From Cyclobacteriaceae bacterium (lineage in GTDB: Bacteria > Bacteroidota > Bacteroidia > Cytophagales > Cyclobacteriaceae): a stretch of DNA of 59,095 bases. Positions 43,712 through 52,879 of this stretch are shown here, piece after piece. Each line of letters starts with the position of its first letter. The first letter of the stretch is position 1. The notes under the pieces were generated by a model. It was not told the DNA's origin and searched no databases. It saw only the letters and a list, made by a program, of their open reading frames with translations. The stretch is from the NCBI GenBank assembly GCA_028278225.1, contig JANQEU010000041.1:1-59095 (forward strand), read 5' to 3'. The position numbers and the translations under genes were made by a program.

Positions 43712-43909
43712 CTAATTGTATTTCTCTCCCAAACCCACTTTTTCTTTTATTACAATAGTGCCGGAAGAAGGTGTTGTATCCATATTGTACAATGCAAATC
43801 CAATTTCCAAATCCAATAAATCCCAGGGTCTTTCATCATCCTCCGGTAATAAGAACTTTTTCCGCTCCATTGTATTCATGATTATAATTTTGCTCTCACC
43901 TTGCGCCAT
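43712..43909 (-). CDS. Small acidic hypothetical protein
   Basis: A 65-residue frame on the same strand as bestrophin. It is acidic in the middle (LPEDDERPWDLLDLEIGFAL) with no signal peptide or known motif. The start is preceded by no clear ribosome site. Not recognised; it could be a small regulatory partner of its neighbours. Confidence 0.45.
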   Translation of the reverse strand: MAQGESKIIIMNTMERKKFLLPEDDERPWDLLDLEIGFALYNMDTTPSSGTIVIKEKVGLGEKYN

Positions 43910-43942
43910 AGTTATTTATAAAAAGATGTTACAAAATAGATT

Positions 43943-44218
43943 TCAATTCCCGCAAACATGAACAGGGTTACTGCAATTTCCCTTATGTGCCATAAACCCA
44001 AATCCTTTTTGGGCATGACCATAATCCTCCGTAACGACCAGGTATTCACAACTATCAATCGTCATAATTTCGAAATCACCCCTCTCCAGAGTGCTGAATA
44101 TTGATTCACCTTGCTGCTCTATTTCACAATCTTCCTCCACCGGTGGAGTTTCACATGATATCACACAAAGAGCTATAAATGAGATTAAAATCGGAATAAA
44201 CCATTTCTTCAGAGCCAT
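43943..44218 (-). CDS. Small cysteine-rich lipoprotein
   Basis: A 91-residue exported lipoprotein. The signal peptide ends in ALCVISC, with the lipid cysteine. The mature part has four further cysteines (DCEIE, DSCEYLVV, GNCSNP, HVCG), suggesting disulfides, and a short histidine-containing segment (YGHAQ, AHKGN). The start at 44218 lies 208 bases from the divergent TetR gene across an AT-rich repeat region. Function not recognised. Confidence 0.65.
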   Translation of the reverse strand: MALKKWFIPILISFIALCVISCETPPVEEDCEIEQQGESIFSTLERGDFEIMTIDSCEYLVVTEDYGHAQKGFGFMAHKGNCSNPVHVCGN

Positions 44219-44229
44219 TTCAATATTTA

Positions 44230-44335
44230 ACTTTAATAGTAAAGCATATATATGAGATTTATTTACAAGTAATATAGTAGCTTTACTCTATATATACAAG
44301 TATTACTATATTTTTGCTATAGTATTGCAATCCAT
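44230..44335. repeat. AT-rich inverted repeats in a divergent control region
   Basis: AGTAAAGC (44239-44246) and GCTTTACT (44280-44287) are a perfect inverted pair. ACAAGTAATATAGTAG and ACAAGTATTACTATAT are near-repeats that are also mutually inverted. The region separates a lipoprotein gene (minus strand) from TetR-2 (plus strand) and probably contains both promoters and several operator sites. No single -33/-7 pair stood out. Confidence 0.45.
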
Positions 44336-44426
44336 GACTTATGTAAAACTTCGACTGCTGAAGAAGATCTTTATATGAGATTAGTGATTATAATTGTTGT
44401 CGGTTTAATTGATAAAGTCGCTGATT

Positions 44427-45110
44427 ATGCAACAACTGGCCAGTAGAATAAGGTTTAGGGGAAACGAAAAAGTATTTATTAAGGATCCGGAAATCTCCAC
44501 CACGGGGAAAAAAATTGTGGAATATAGTATTCTCATGATTGATGAGATTGGATTCGAAGCATTTACTTTTAAGAAGCTGGCAACGAGAATTGAATCAACA
44601 GAAGCCACTATTTACAGGTATTTTGAGAACAAACATAAACTTTTGGTTTACATTCTTTCCTGGTACTGGAACTGGCTGGAGTACCTGTTGGTATTTGGCA
44701 CCAATAACCTGTCATCACCGGAAGAGAAACTTAAAATTGCAATTGGAATTATCGCTGACCCGATAACTAAGGAGGACCCGACTTTTGAGCATGTCAACGA
44801 AATTGCCTTACACAATATTGTAATTTCCGAATCATCCAAAGCTTATCTGACCAAGGAGATTGACCGAGACAATAAAGAGGGATACTTTTTAAGTTATAAA
44901 TCCCTGTGTCAGAGGATTTCTCAACTCATTAAGGAGATAAACCCGAAGTATTCGTATGCCGCTTCACTGTCATCTACGATCATTGAAGGAGCCCATCAGC
45001 AAAAATTCTTTGCTCAACATCTTCCCACTTTGTCAGATGCCCAGAGCGAGGATAACAAGGCTCTTACCGAGTTCTTAACAGACCTGGTGTTTAAAACTAT
45101 TTCGGTGTAA
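44427..45110 (+). CDS. TetR/AcrR-family regulator (paralogue 2)
   Basis: A 227-residue regulator, homologous to the one at 37092 along its whole length. The helix-turn-helix region reads MIDEIGFEAFTFKKLATRI and ATIYRYFENKHKL. The ATG at 44427 gives MQQLASRIRF; the frame also opens at a TTG at 44409. It is divergent from a lipoprotein gene and convergent with the P-type ATPase gene. The two paralogues mark the ends of the anion/carbonic-anhydrase group. Confidence 0.85.
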   Translation: MQQLASRIRFRGNEKVFIKDPEISTTGKKIVEYSILMIDEIGFEAFTFKKLATRIESTEATIYRYFENKHKLLVYILSWYWNWLEYLLVFGTNNLSSPEEKLKIAIGIIADPITKEDPTFEHVNEIALHNIVISESSKAYLTKEIDRDNKEGYFLSYKSLCQRISQLIKEINPKYSYAASLSSTIIEGAHQQKFFAQHLPTLSDAQSEDNKALTEFLTDLVFKTISV

Positions 45111-45147
45111 TAATCCGATTAAGTGATCAAGTCCACCCGCTAAAATT

Positions 45148-47856
45148 CTACCACCTGAAAAGAATCTTGACCGTATCCCGGTAGATCTGTTTACCACTTA
45201 CAAAGATCTTTCGCGCCATATCGACCGGGATAATTATTACAGAAAATAATAGTACAAGCGTCCATTCATCCCAGGTCAATGGCGTGGTCCTGAGGATTTC
45301 GCCTCCTATATAAGTGAAGATGATCTGGAGAATAAAGATCATCATTACCATTTGGATAAACTTCCTGTTCTCACTGATATGTGCCAGAATGTTCAGACCC
45401 TCATTGCGGACATTAAACAAGTTGAACAGGATCTGGAATATCAGGATATTGAAGAATACAGTCAGAAATACTCCCTCATTGTAAACTCCGTCCCTGGCAA
45501 ATAATTCCTTGAAATAGGGTACCTTCAGAAATACAACGGCAAATGCGGTAATAAAAAGCCCATTGATAAAGAACAATGACATCATTTTCTTCGTCAGGAT
45601 ATTTTCCTCACGACGAACGGGCTCATCTTCCATATATCGATGTAATGCCGGCTCACCACCCAGCGCAATTGCCCCCAAAGTATCCATGATCAGGTTGATC
45701 CACAGGAGCTGAATGATGGTTATTGGAAAATCCACGTTGATAATAGGACCCAGGAAAGTGATGGAAACCACCGCAATGTTAACTGTCAACTGGAACGCAA
45801 TAAATTTCCTGATAGATTCGAAAATGGTCCGCCCGTAGCGCACCGCATTGCTGATCGAATTGAAATTATCATCAAGGATAACGATATCTCCTGCTTCTTT
45901 CGTTACTTCCGATCCGCTGCCCATGGCGATCCCCACATCAGCCTGCTTCAATGCCGGGGAATCATTTACGCCGTCCCCGGTCATTCCAACAACCTCCCCC
46001 ATGGACTTGGAAATACGGACCATCCTGCTTTTGTCAGTCGGCAATGCCCTGGCAATTACACGTAGATCCGGAAGTACCTCCTTGATCTCGTCATCTGACA
46101 TTTCCTGGAGTTCCGAGGACACCAGGACTTTTTCTTGTTCCGACTCCAGCAATCCCGCCTCTTTGGCAATTGCCGCTGCTGTGCCTTTTCTGTCCCCCGT
46201 GATCATTACCACCTGTACCCCTGCATTCTTTACTTCTGCGACGGATCCTTTGGTCGTTTCACGAATGTTATCCTGCAGACCGATCAAACCAACCAGATGG
46301 AGATTCCCCGGTATTACATCGTCATTTTTGATGGTATCGGTTGATATGGCCAAAGCCAAAAGGCGAATACCTGCATCAGCCAGTCCATCCATGTAATTGA
46401 TCAGTCCTACTTTATCCTGAAATGGCTTGATCTGCCCATCCTCGTTTACGTAAGAGGATATGTTTTCCATAATGATTTCCGGCGCACCCTTGATGAATAT
46501 CAACTGATCCTGATCAAATGTTGAGATCTTCTCGGGTAATTTCAATTCAGATGCCGAAAACTTGCGCGTACTATTGAAATGTATTTTGTGAACCAGGTCG
46601 GATTTTTCGATCAACTCATAATCATCCTTCTGGTCAATGTAACCCAACAGTGCCCTTTCGGAAAAGTTGCCACCTGTTATCTGGCCATCTTTTGTTCTGT
46701 GACTTGCCGTATTCCCCGCTATTGAAAGCTTGAGTAGTTCCCTTATTTTGTCAGAAATGTCATTGTAGCTTTCATAGGTCTTGTTCTCGCCGGTTATGAA
46801 AAAACGGGGTTCCAGTTTACCTTTTGTCAGCGTCCCGGTTTTATCCGAAAACAAAAGACTTAAACTTCCGGCTGTCTCAATTCCAAGCAACTTGCGCACC
46901 AATACTTTTTCCTTCAGCATCTTCCGCATATTAAGCGAAAGCACAATGGCCACCATCAGCGGTAGGCCTTCCGGTACAGCGGCAACTAAAATAATTATTG
47001 CCAGCACAATGGCAAACACAGCATCCTTCAGGACTATGTCAAGATTTGAGAAATACTCAGTGATCAGTTGCCCATCAAAGTCATTGGCCATGATAGCTTT
47101 CTGAAACATAAATATCAGTGCTATTATAGCTGCGGCTATGTATCCCATCTTCGCAATGAGATCAGCGAGATCTTTCAGTTTCACCTGGAGAGGTGAAAGA
47201 CGCTCATCGGTTAGGGATAGCTCCTTGGATAGCTTGCCATAAAATGTGTGATCTCCCACCGTATCTATTTTCATCACCGCCTCACCCTCTTCCACGACAG
47301 TGCCACGAAGCAAGCTGTACTGGTTATGGAGGTCGGTAGGGTCAAACTCAACGCCGGCGGGCAAAACAACTTTTTCCACGGCATCCGTCTCACCGGTCAA
47401 TGATGCTTGATTCACCTTTAAGATCCCCTCCAGCACCACTCCATCGGCTGGTACCTTGTCTCCCATTTGCAGCAGGACCTGATCCCCCGCAACAATATCA
47501 TTGACAGGAATATCCACCACTTCTCCGTTCCTGTAAACCTTGCTGGATATTCGTGAGGCCTCTTCCTGCAATTGTTGAAATGAGGCTTCGTTCTTGTGTT
47601 CCGAAAAAGTTGAGATACCGGTAGCCAGCATCACAGCCGCTGCTATCGCCACTGCCTCGTACCATTCGGTCAATTCGAAAAATGATAGAATAAGAATAAC
47701 CACCAGCGCAACCAACAAGATGAAAATGATCGGGTCTTTGAAATTATCCTTGAGCTTTTTCCAAAAACCCTCCACAACAACAGGGCTTAATTCATTAGTC
47801 CCATGCTTTAGGCGTGAGTCCTTAACCTGTTGATCATTTAAGCCTTCAAATTTCAT
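45148..47856 (-). CDS. Calcium-type P-type ATPase
   Basis: A 902-residue P2-type cation pump. Membrane helices M1/M2 follow a cation-ATPase N-terminal domain (about 40-80). The actuator has LTGETDAVEK at 153-162. M4 carries VPEGLPL (294-300), a calcium-site motif. The phosphorylated Asp338 lies in FSDKTGTLT, and the nucleotide domain has FIKGAPEII. GDGVNDSPALKQADVGIAMG is the hinge. The C-terminal helices include NLIMDTLGAIALG (M6). This matches plasma-membrane-type calcium ATPases (PMCA) more than sodium/potassium pumps. It would export calcium, perhaps together with the proton or bicarbonate balance of its neighbours. Confidence 0.9.
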   Translation of the reverse strand: MKFEGLNDQQVKDSRLKHGTNELSPVVVEGFWKKLKDNFKDPIIFILLVALVVILILSFFELTEWYEAVAIAAAVMLATGISTFSEHKNEASFQQLQEEASRISSKVYRNGEVVDIPVNDIVAGDQVLLQMGDKVPADGVVLEGILKVNQASLTGETDAVEKVVLPAGVEFDPTDLHNQYSLLRGTVVEEGEAVMKIDTVGDHTFYGKLSKELSLTDERLSPLQVKLKDLADLIAKMGYIAAAIIALIFMFQKAIMANDFDGQLITEYFSNLDIVLKDAVFAIVLAIIILVAAVPEGLPLMVAIVLSLNMRKMLKEKVLVRKLLGIETAGSLSLLFSDKTGTLTKGKLEPRFFITGENKTYESYNDISDKIRELLKLSIAGNTASHRTKDGQITGGNFSERALLGYIDQKDDYELIEKSDLVHKIHFNSTRKFSASELKLPEKISTFDQDQLIFIKGAPEIIMENISSYVNEDGQIKPFQDKVGLINYMDGLADAGIRLLALAISTDTIKNDDVIPGNLHLVGLIGLQDNIRETTKGSVAEVKNAGVQVVMITGDRKGTAAAIAKEAGLLESEQEKVLVSSELQEMSDDEIKEVLPDLRVIARALPTDKSRMVRISKSMGEVVGMTGDGVNDSPALKQADVGIAMGSGSEVTKEAGDIVILDDNFNSISNAVRYGRTIFESIRKFIAFQLTVNIAVVSITFLGPIINVDFPITIIQLLWINLIMDTLGAIALGGEPALHRYMEDEPVRREENILTKKMMSLFFINGLFITAFAVVFLKVPYFKELFARDGVYNEGVFLTVFFNILIFQILFNLFNVRNEGLNILAHISENRKFIQMVMMIFILQIIFTYIGGEILRTTPLTWDEWTLVLLFSVIIIPVDMARKIFVSGKQIYRDTVKILFRW

Positions 47857-48111
47857 ATGATCGGTGAATTAGGACCAAAAGCTAGTTATTTTTATGAAAA
47901 AGACACCAAGATTATTGGAATTCTTATTGCTTCGATTTAGCTGTTAAGTACTACTCCCTGAAAATCAGGGAAAAAGAACATAATGTTTTTACGTTTACAA
48001 ATGTTGAAGTCCTTGTTAAGCAGGTTATTGCCCGGCCTGTCCTAAATCCATGAACAGCCTCATCATCCTGGTGTATTACTATCCGGTTCAACCCTGAAAC
48101 ACGACATAAAA
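47857..48111. other. Divergent intergenic gap
   Basis: The 255-base stretch between the P-type ATPase start (minus strand) and the DUF6702-like gene (plus strand) must hold promoters for both. No exact TAnnTTTG match in the expected position, no repeat and no RNA-like structure was recognised. Confidence 0.35.
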
Positions 48112-48510
48112 ATGGCGATATTCTCATTTCAACACAGTGGAGATGAGCTGAGTCTTGAAATTGCGTTTGATAAGGATGATCTGCTAAATCTGCTTTCTGC
48201 TAATGAGATGAAGGAAATATGGTTAAATGATCAGGTAGCCAACTATATTTTGGAAAATACTTCAACCTATGTCAATGAGGAGTTGGTGCAATGGGAGTTT
48301 TGCGATTTCGCCTATGGGGATCAGGTAATTATTGTGACTGCCAGCCCCATCGAGTATTGTGAAAGAATATACCAATTTCGCTTTATCAATACATCAATGA
48401 TCAGGGAAATTGAAAACTATATGAATCTCGTGCATTTATATTTTAATGATAAACAGAGATCATTTCGAATGGATATGAATAGACAGAAAATCGACGTATC
48501 ATACCTGTGA
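48112..48510 (+). CDS. DUF6702-like protein without signal peptide
   Basis: A 132-residue protein. AIFSFQHSGDELSLEIAFDK at the start and FINTSMIREIENYMNLVHLY then FNDKQRSFRMDMNRQKIDVS at the end resemble the paired beta-sheet ends of DUF6702 proteins, which usually have a secretion signal and an HP-Y motif. Both are missing here, so it would be cytoplasmic or a variant. The family call is moderate. It precedes the YHYH-domain lipoprotein gene by 39 bases, a common pairing that suggests a shared function. Confidence 0.5.
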   Translation: MAIFSFQHSGDELSLEIAFDKDDLLNLLSANEMKEIWLNDQVANYILENTSTYVNEELVQWEFCDFAYGDQVIIVTASPIEYCERIYQFRFINTSMIREIENYMNLVHLYFNDKQRSFRMDMNRQKIDVSYL

Positions 48511-48549
48511 AATATTTTCGTTAAACTTGAGTGAACTACTAAAATAACT

Positions 48550-49854
48550 ATGAGCAAGCTGACTAATCTTTCTTTTATCTCTTTGATTCTCCTGTTTCCG
48601 GTAGCCTGTTCGGATGATGACAAAGACCCACCTGAAATAACATACACGGCAACGATTTCCACGATGAGCACCGCAGCCTCCGAATCAGATCCGGGAACCG
48701 GATTCAACATTCAACTGGACCAATCATACTCTGGTTCCGGTAGCCTGACCGTCACATATGAACTGACAGGTACAGCTACAGGAGGTTCGGATTACCAGGC
48801 TCCCAACGGGTCAGCAAGCATAGCAAGCGGCGCTGACAATGTTGTCGTCGAAATCCCGTTTATTGATGACAATGAGGTTGAAAATGAAGAAACAATAATT
48901 ATCACATTGTTGGAAAGCGATAACGTGGCACTCGGCAATACTTTTACGCTCACAATTACAATCTCCGATAATGACAGTAATGATCCGGGGACCTGTCCGA
49001 ATGACAATTCGATAGATCAGAGCAATCACCAATGTGACAAAGCACCTGACGTCAGTAATTCCTACAGTGAATCAATTTCGGGAGATACCAGAACCATCGT
49101 TACAAATGGTATTCCCACCCATGATTATCGCAATCAAATACCAGACCTGGTTCAATCACTTAACAGCCAGACCAGGACCTATCGCGTGGATCTTACACCT
49201 GAAATTGCCACCTCACTCACCAGCATTTTGGATCAAAACTTCATGCCTGCCTATAGTATGGGTGTTGCGCGGAATGGTGTACCGATCGACCCTGCACCCG
49301 GGATGCCGTTCATTTTTGAAAACACTCAGACCGGGGAGTATAATTGGGATTGGGTAATGGAGCCCAATAACAACATGGATGCCGTAGGGCTCGATTGCGC
49401 AATTGCCCATGTACAGCCGGACGGCACCTACCATTATCACGGGGATATGGCGGTGTATGCTGATCAACTATTGGATGGCTTAGGTACAGGATCAACCATT
49501 CCCACAGATCCCGTTCTGATTGGCTGGGGTGCAGACGGATTTCCCATCCTATATAAATATGGCCCTGATGCGACCGGAAGTTTAAAAGAACTTACTCCGG
49601 GTTACAGGCTGAAAAGCGGAGACAGACCAGGGGATGGTGTCTCCGAACCTTGCGGAGAATACAATGGCAAGTATACCAACGATTTTGAATTTGTGGAGGA
49701 TCTGGGAGATCTCGATGCATGTAACGGATTTGAAGGATCCGTGACAATCAATGGAGAAACATTTGGGTACTTTTATGTCATAACGGAAGATTTTCCGGTT
49801 ATACCAAGATGTATTACAGGCACACCTGACAACAGCTTCAAAAAAGGGATGTAG
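48550..49854 (+). CDS. YHYH-domain lipoprotein with Calx-beta repeat
   Basis: A 434-residue exported lipoprotein. The signal peptide ends in FPVACSDDD with the lipid cysteine. Residues about 30-140 contain a Calx-beta-like repeat (DNEVENEETIIITLLESDN, typical calcium-binding E-x-E-E strand). The last 270 residues form the YHYH domain: DGTYHYHGDM with the name motif, IGWGADGFPILYKYG, and a C-terminal part with paired cysteines (CGEYNGKY, DLDACNGF, IPRCITG). The YHYH family may bind metal and act on the outer surface; its activity is unknown. Confidence 0.8.
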   Translation: MSKLTNLSFISLILLFPVACSDDDKDPPEITYTATISTMSTAASESDPGTGFNIQLDQSYSGSGSLTVTYELTGTATGGSDYQAPNGSASIASGADNVVVEIPFIDDNEVENEETIIITLLESDNVALGNTFTLTITISDNDSNDPGTCPNDNSIDQSNHQCDKAPDVSNSYSESISGDTRTIVTNGIPTHDYRNQIPDLVQSLNSQTRTYRVDLTPEIATSLTSILDQNFMPAYSMGVARNGVPIDPAPGMPFIFENTQTGEYNWDWVMEPNNNMDAVGLDCAIAHVQPDGTYHYHGDMAVYADQLLDGLGTGSTIPTDPVLIGWGADGFPILYKYGPDATGSLKELTPGYRLKSGDRPGDGVSEPCGEYNGKYTNDFEFVEDLGDLDACNGFEGSVTINGETFGYFYVITEDFPVIPRCITGTPDNSFKKGM

Positions 49855-49973
49855 ATCAGGGTCATGGCAATACGGAGGATGACGAAAGAGATACAGATCT
49901 GCCTGTCCATCCAATTACCGCCGGTATTATTCTGAAGTATAGGATCTGAAATGGTAAACACTGGTAATCCGTC

Positions 49974-49981
49974 TATATTTG
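49974..49981 (+). promoter_or_regulatory. Probable -7 element of the DEAD helicase gene
   Basis: TATATTTG is an exact TAnnTTTG match. A transcript would begin near 49988, only about 13 bases before the TTG at 50001. In-frame stop TAA at 49986-49988 rules out an upstream start, so a short-leader message starting at TTG is supported. A clear TTTG at -33 was not found. Confidence 0.4.
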
Positions 49982-50000
49982 CTCATAAAATTTTATTGGA

Positions 50001-51206
50001 TTGACATTTGACGCGTTAGGACTGGGCCCGGAATTGCTGGAGGGATTGGCATCACTGGGATTCGAGAAGGCTACACCCATTCAGGAGGAAGCCATACCTC
50101 TCATTCTCGGAGGTAAGGATATTATTGGCTGTGCACAAACAGGTACCGGGAAGACTGCAGCTTTTTTATTACCTATCATCCAGAAAATAATCGACAATAG
50201 AAACGAAGAAAAAACAAGCTGCCTGGTTGTCGTTCCTACCCGTGAACTGGCCGTTCAGATCGATCAGCAGCTGCAGGGACTTTCCTATTTCACCAGGGTC
50301 AGCAGTATCCCCATATACGGGGGTAGCGATGGAGACACGTTCTCCCAGGAAAAGAAAGCATTATCAGAAGGCGCTTCTATTATCATTGCGACTCCCGGCA
50401 GACTGATTGCACACCTGGCTATGAACTACGTCAATATGAGCGATCTTAAATTTCTTGTATTGGATGAAGCCGATAGAATGCTGGATATGGGATTCTACCA
50501 GGACATCAGGAAAATCATATCCAATCTCCCAAAGAAGAGGCAAAACTTACTTTTTTCAGCTACCATGCCTCCAAAAATCAGGGAGCTGGCGCAGGAGGTA
50601 TTAAATGATCCCGATGAAATAAATATTGCCATTTCAAAACCGGCAGAAAATATTATTCAGGTCGGATTTTCGGTATTTGACAACCAAAAGATCCCTTTGA
50701 TCACTTACCTGATGAAGCAAAAGGATTTCAAAAGTGTGATCGTCTTTTGTTCAACGAAAGAGAATACAAAATCATTGGCAAAAGAGTTAAAAGGTTTAAA
50801 GTTATCGGTTTCCGATATCCATTCCGATCTGGATCAAAAAAGCCGTGAGGCCGTATTGAATGAATTCAAAGCCAAAAAGCTGAAGATCCTGGTGGCGACA
50901 GACATATTATCCAGAGGAATCGATATTGAAGACGTGGAATTGATCATAAACTATGATGTACCCGGCGATGGTGAGGATTATATCCACAGAATAGGCAGGA
51001 CTGCCAGGGCATCTTCCACCGGAGCAGCCTTTACACTGATAAGTCCAAGAGATCAATACCGTTTTGCGGAAATTGAGAAACTGATAGATAAAACTGTTCC
51101 CAAGGCTAAAGTCCCGTCTCATTTGGGTGAAACGCCCACGTATAAACCCCCAAAACCGAAGAAGTCGGGTAAACGTTCTTTTAGAAGGAAAAAGAAAAAA
51201 ATGTGA
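50001..51206 (+). CDS. DEAD-box RNA helicase
   Basis: A 401-residue ATP-dependent RNA helicase. Motifs in order: Q motif (FEKATPIQEEAIPLIL), Walker A AQTGTGKT (45-52), PTREL (79-83), TPGR (131-134), DEAD (155-158) followed by RMLDMGF, SAT, RGIDIEDV and HRIGRTAR. The C-terminal tail is basic (KPPKPKKSGKRSFRRKKKK), suiting RNA binding. The start is TTG at 50001; the only in-frame stop upstream is at 49986. It probably acts in ribosome assembly or cold adaptation. Neighbours are not functionally linked. Confidence 0.9.
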   Translation: MTFDALGLGPELLEGLASLGFEKATPIQEEAIPLILGGKDIIGCAQTGTGKTAAFLLPIIQKIIDNRNEEKTSCLVVVPTRELAVQIDQQLQGLSYFTRVSSIPIYGGSDGDTFSQEKKALSEGASIIIATPGRLIAHLAMNYVNMSDLKFLVLDEADRMLDMGFYQDIRKIISNLPKKRQNLLFSATMPPKIRELAQEVLNDPDEINIAISKPAENIIQVGFSVFDNQKIPLITYLMKQKDFKSVIVFCSTKENTKSLAKELKGLKLSVSDIHSDLDQKSREAVLNEFKAKKLKILVATDILSRGIDIEDVELIINYDVPGDGEDYIHRIGRTARASSTGAAFTLISPRDQYRFAEIEKLIDKTVPKAKVPSHLGETPTYKPPKPKKSGKRSFRRKKKKM

Positions 51207-51278
51207 AGGGGTCTCCAATATCCCATGGCAGGTATTAATGTAAGTGACATGATGATTTGGGTAATCTTTATTTGAATC

Positions 51279-51629
51279 ATGGAGTTGAACAATCTTGAAG
51301 GGCATATACTGGCGTACTTTAGGAAAAAGGATGTGCAATTGACTTATTCCGCAGTTCAAATTTTGCTGAGTCCACAGTACCTCATCCCCGAAGTATTGGA
51401 CAAAATGGATGCCGAAAGGGTTATCAACAATGTAAACATTGTTTTATATGACATTATTAAAATACACAACCAACAATTACAGAAACAATTCCGGATCCGC
51501 AGAAAATGGTGGCGTCCGTCATACCTGTTAAGAAAATCATTGAGAAACCGGCAGATCACAGACGCAGATGTCAAGCCCGTTTTGGACCAACATTTTGGCA
51601 AGCTTCCGCCATACAGCAACACACTTTAA
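51279..51629 (+). CDS. Hypothetical basic protein
   Basis: A 116-residue protein of unknown family. It is mostly helical (SAVQILLSPQYLIPEVLDKM) with a basic stretch LQKQFRIRRKWWRPSYLLRK near the C-terminus, which could contact nucleic acid. There is no signal peptide. It lies 72 bases after the helicase gene and 31 bases before the S41 protease gene in the same direction. Not recognised. Confidence 0.5.
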   Translation: MELNNLEGHILAYFRKKDVQLTYSAVQILLSPQYLIPEVLDKMDAERVINNVNIVLYDIIKIHNQQLQKQFRIRRKWWRPSYLLRKSLRNRQITDADVKPVLDQHFGKLPPYSNTL

Positions 51630-51660
51630 ATTGCATCTCAAATAGTCATTCCCAATCAAA

Positions 51661-52848
51661 ATGAAAAGAATTCCATTTTTGACAATGCTTATGCTGATAT
51701 CCGTTACAGGATATTCCCAGAATATGACACCTTTATTTCCAATCAGCATTGACGATGAGTTGGAGGACCCAAGGGCATTGTTTGAGGAGGTGAAGGATCT
51801 GATACTGCAAAACTATTACAGCTCCGAACTAAGCGAAGAAGACCTTTACTGGGCAGGAATAAAGGGAATGCTGCGTCACATTTCTCCCCCGGAAAATCCG
51901 GAGCTGTCAACAATCTGGACCGCGGAAGAATATGAGAAGATATTGAATTCACTAAAAGGGGTGGACGTTTCCCTTGGTATTACAACGACCTTTGACAGCA
52001 ATACAGGAAGTCTGACAATCACTCGAATAGAAACCAATTCACCCGCAAAGGATACGCTGCAGGTCCATGATCGCATCCTGAGGGTCGATGGGAAATCCCT
52101 CAAAGGAAGTTCTGTTCCGGAGATAAATAAATTGATGGATGGCCCGGAGGGTTCTTCAGTCACGTTTACCATAAACAGGGATATCGAGGTTTTCGATGTG
52201 TCACTTACGCGGAAAAGTTTTGATGTGAACAACCTCGTAGTATCATTGATACCAGCCAGATCCGTAGCATTGGTTGAAATCCGCAAAGTTTATCTTGGTC
52301 TGTCGGAAGAACTCGAGAGGGAGTTGACAAGCTTGCGCGATATCGGGATAAAAGATATCATTTTGGATCTCAGACACAACTCGGGAGGTGTGCTGAACGA
52401 AGGCGTGAAAGTAGCCAATCTGTTTTTGTCCCCGAACAACATTATACTGAGAACCCTGGCAAGATCCACGGATAAAAAGCCGATTGTAGCTGATAAAGCC
52501 GATAGTTTCAAATTTAACCTCATCCTGCTGATCGATGAGAAGACCGCCTCTGCAAGTGAAATCATAGCAGTGGCCTTCCAGGATCATAAGCGCGCTACGA
52601 TCATCGGAACAAAGACCTTTGGCAAAGGGGTCATTGAAACGACGTATACCCTGAGCAATGATTATCGTGTGAAATTCATCACCAATGCCATGTACTCTCC
52701 GGCTGGCAAAAGCTGGCAGGCAAAAGGTGTCTTGCCTGATTTCCTGGTAGAACAGAATGATAACTCCTACAGGGCATTGTCCAGACTTCCGATAGAAAAC
52801 AGGATCAGCAGGGATATCTATCTGATCACGGCCTTGAAGTTGTTGTGA
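51661..52848 (+). CDS. S41-family protease (CtpA-like) with PDZ domain
   Basis: A 395-residue exported serine protease. The signal peptide ends near VTGYSQ. A PDZ domain (about 105-185, VSLGITTTFDSNTGSLTITR then HDRILRVDGK) is followed by the catalytic domain. The catalytic Ser297 lies in EKTASASE and Lys322 in TFGKGV, the Ser/Lys dyad of C-terminal processing proteases; RHNSGG (238-243) is also conserved. It trims the C-termini of periplasmic proteins. The Bacteroidota context gives no obvious substrate. Confidence 0.87.
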   Translation: MKRIPFLTMLMLISVTGYSQNMTPLFPISIDDELEDPRALFEEVKDLILQNYYSSELSEEDLYWAGIKGMLRHISPPENPELSTIWTAEEYEKILNSLKGVDVSLGITTTFDSNTGSLTITRIETNSPAKDTLQVHDRILRVDGKSLKGSSVPEINKLMDGPEGSSVTFTINRDIEVFDVSLTRKSFDVNNLVVSLIPARSVALVEIRKVYLGLSEELERELTSLRDIGIKDIILDLRHNSGGVLNEGVKVANLFLSPNNIILRTLARSTDKKPIVADKADSFKFNLILLIDEKTASASEIIAVAFQDHKRATIIGTKTFGKGVIETTYTLSNDYRVKFITNAMYSPAGKSWQAKGVLPDFLVEQNDNSYRALSRLPIENRISRDIYLITALKLL

Positions 52849-52879
52849 TCTTGTGGCGAATATTCCCGATGTTATGATA

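Noticed and set aside
45848-46396. A 182-codon plus-strand frame inside the P-type ATPase gene
   Set aside because: It is antisense to conserved ATPase motifs and serine-rich in the manner of shadow frames.
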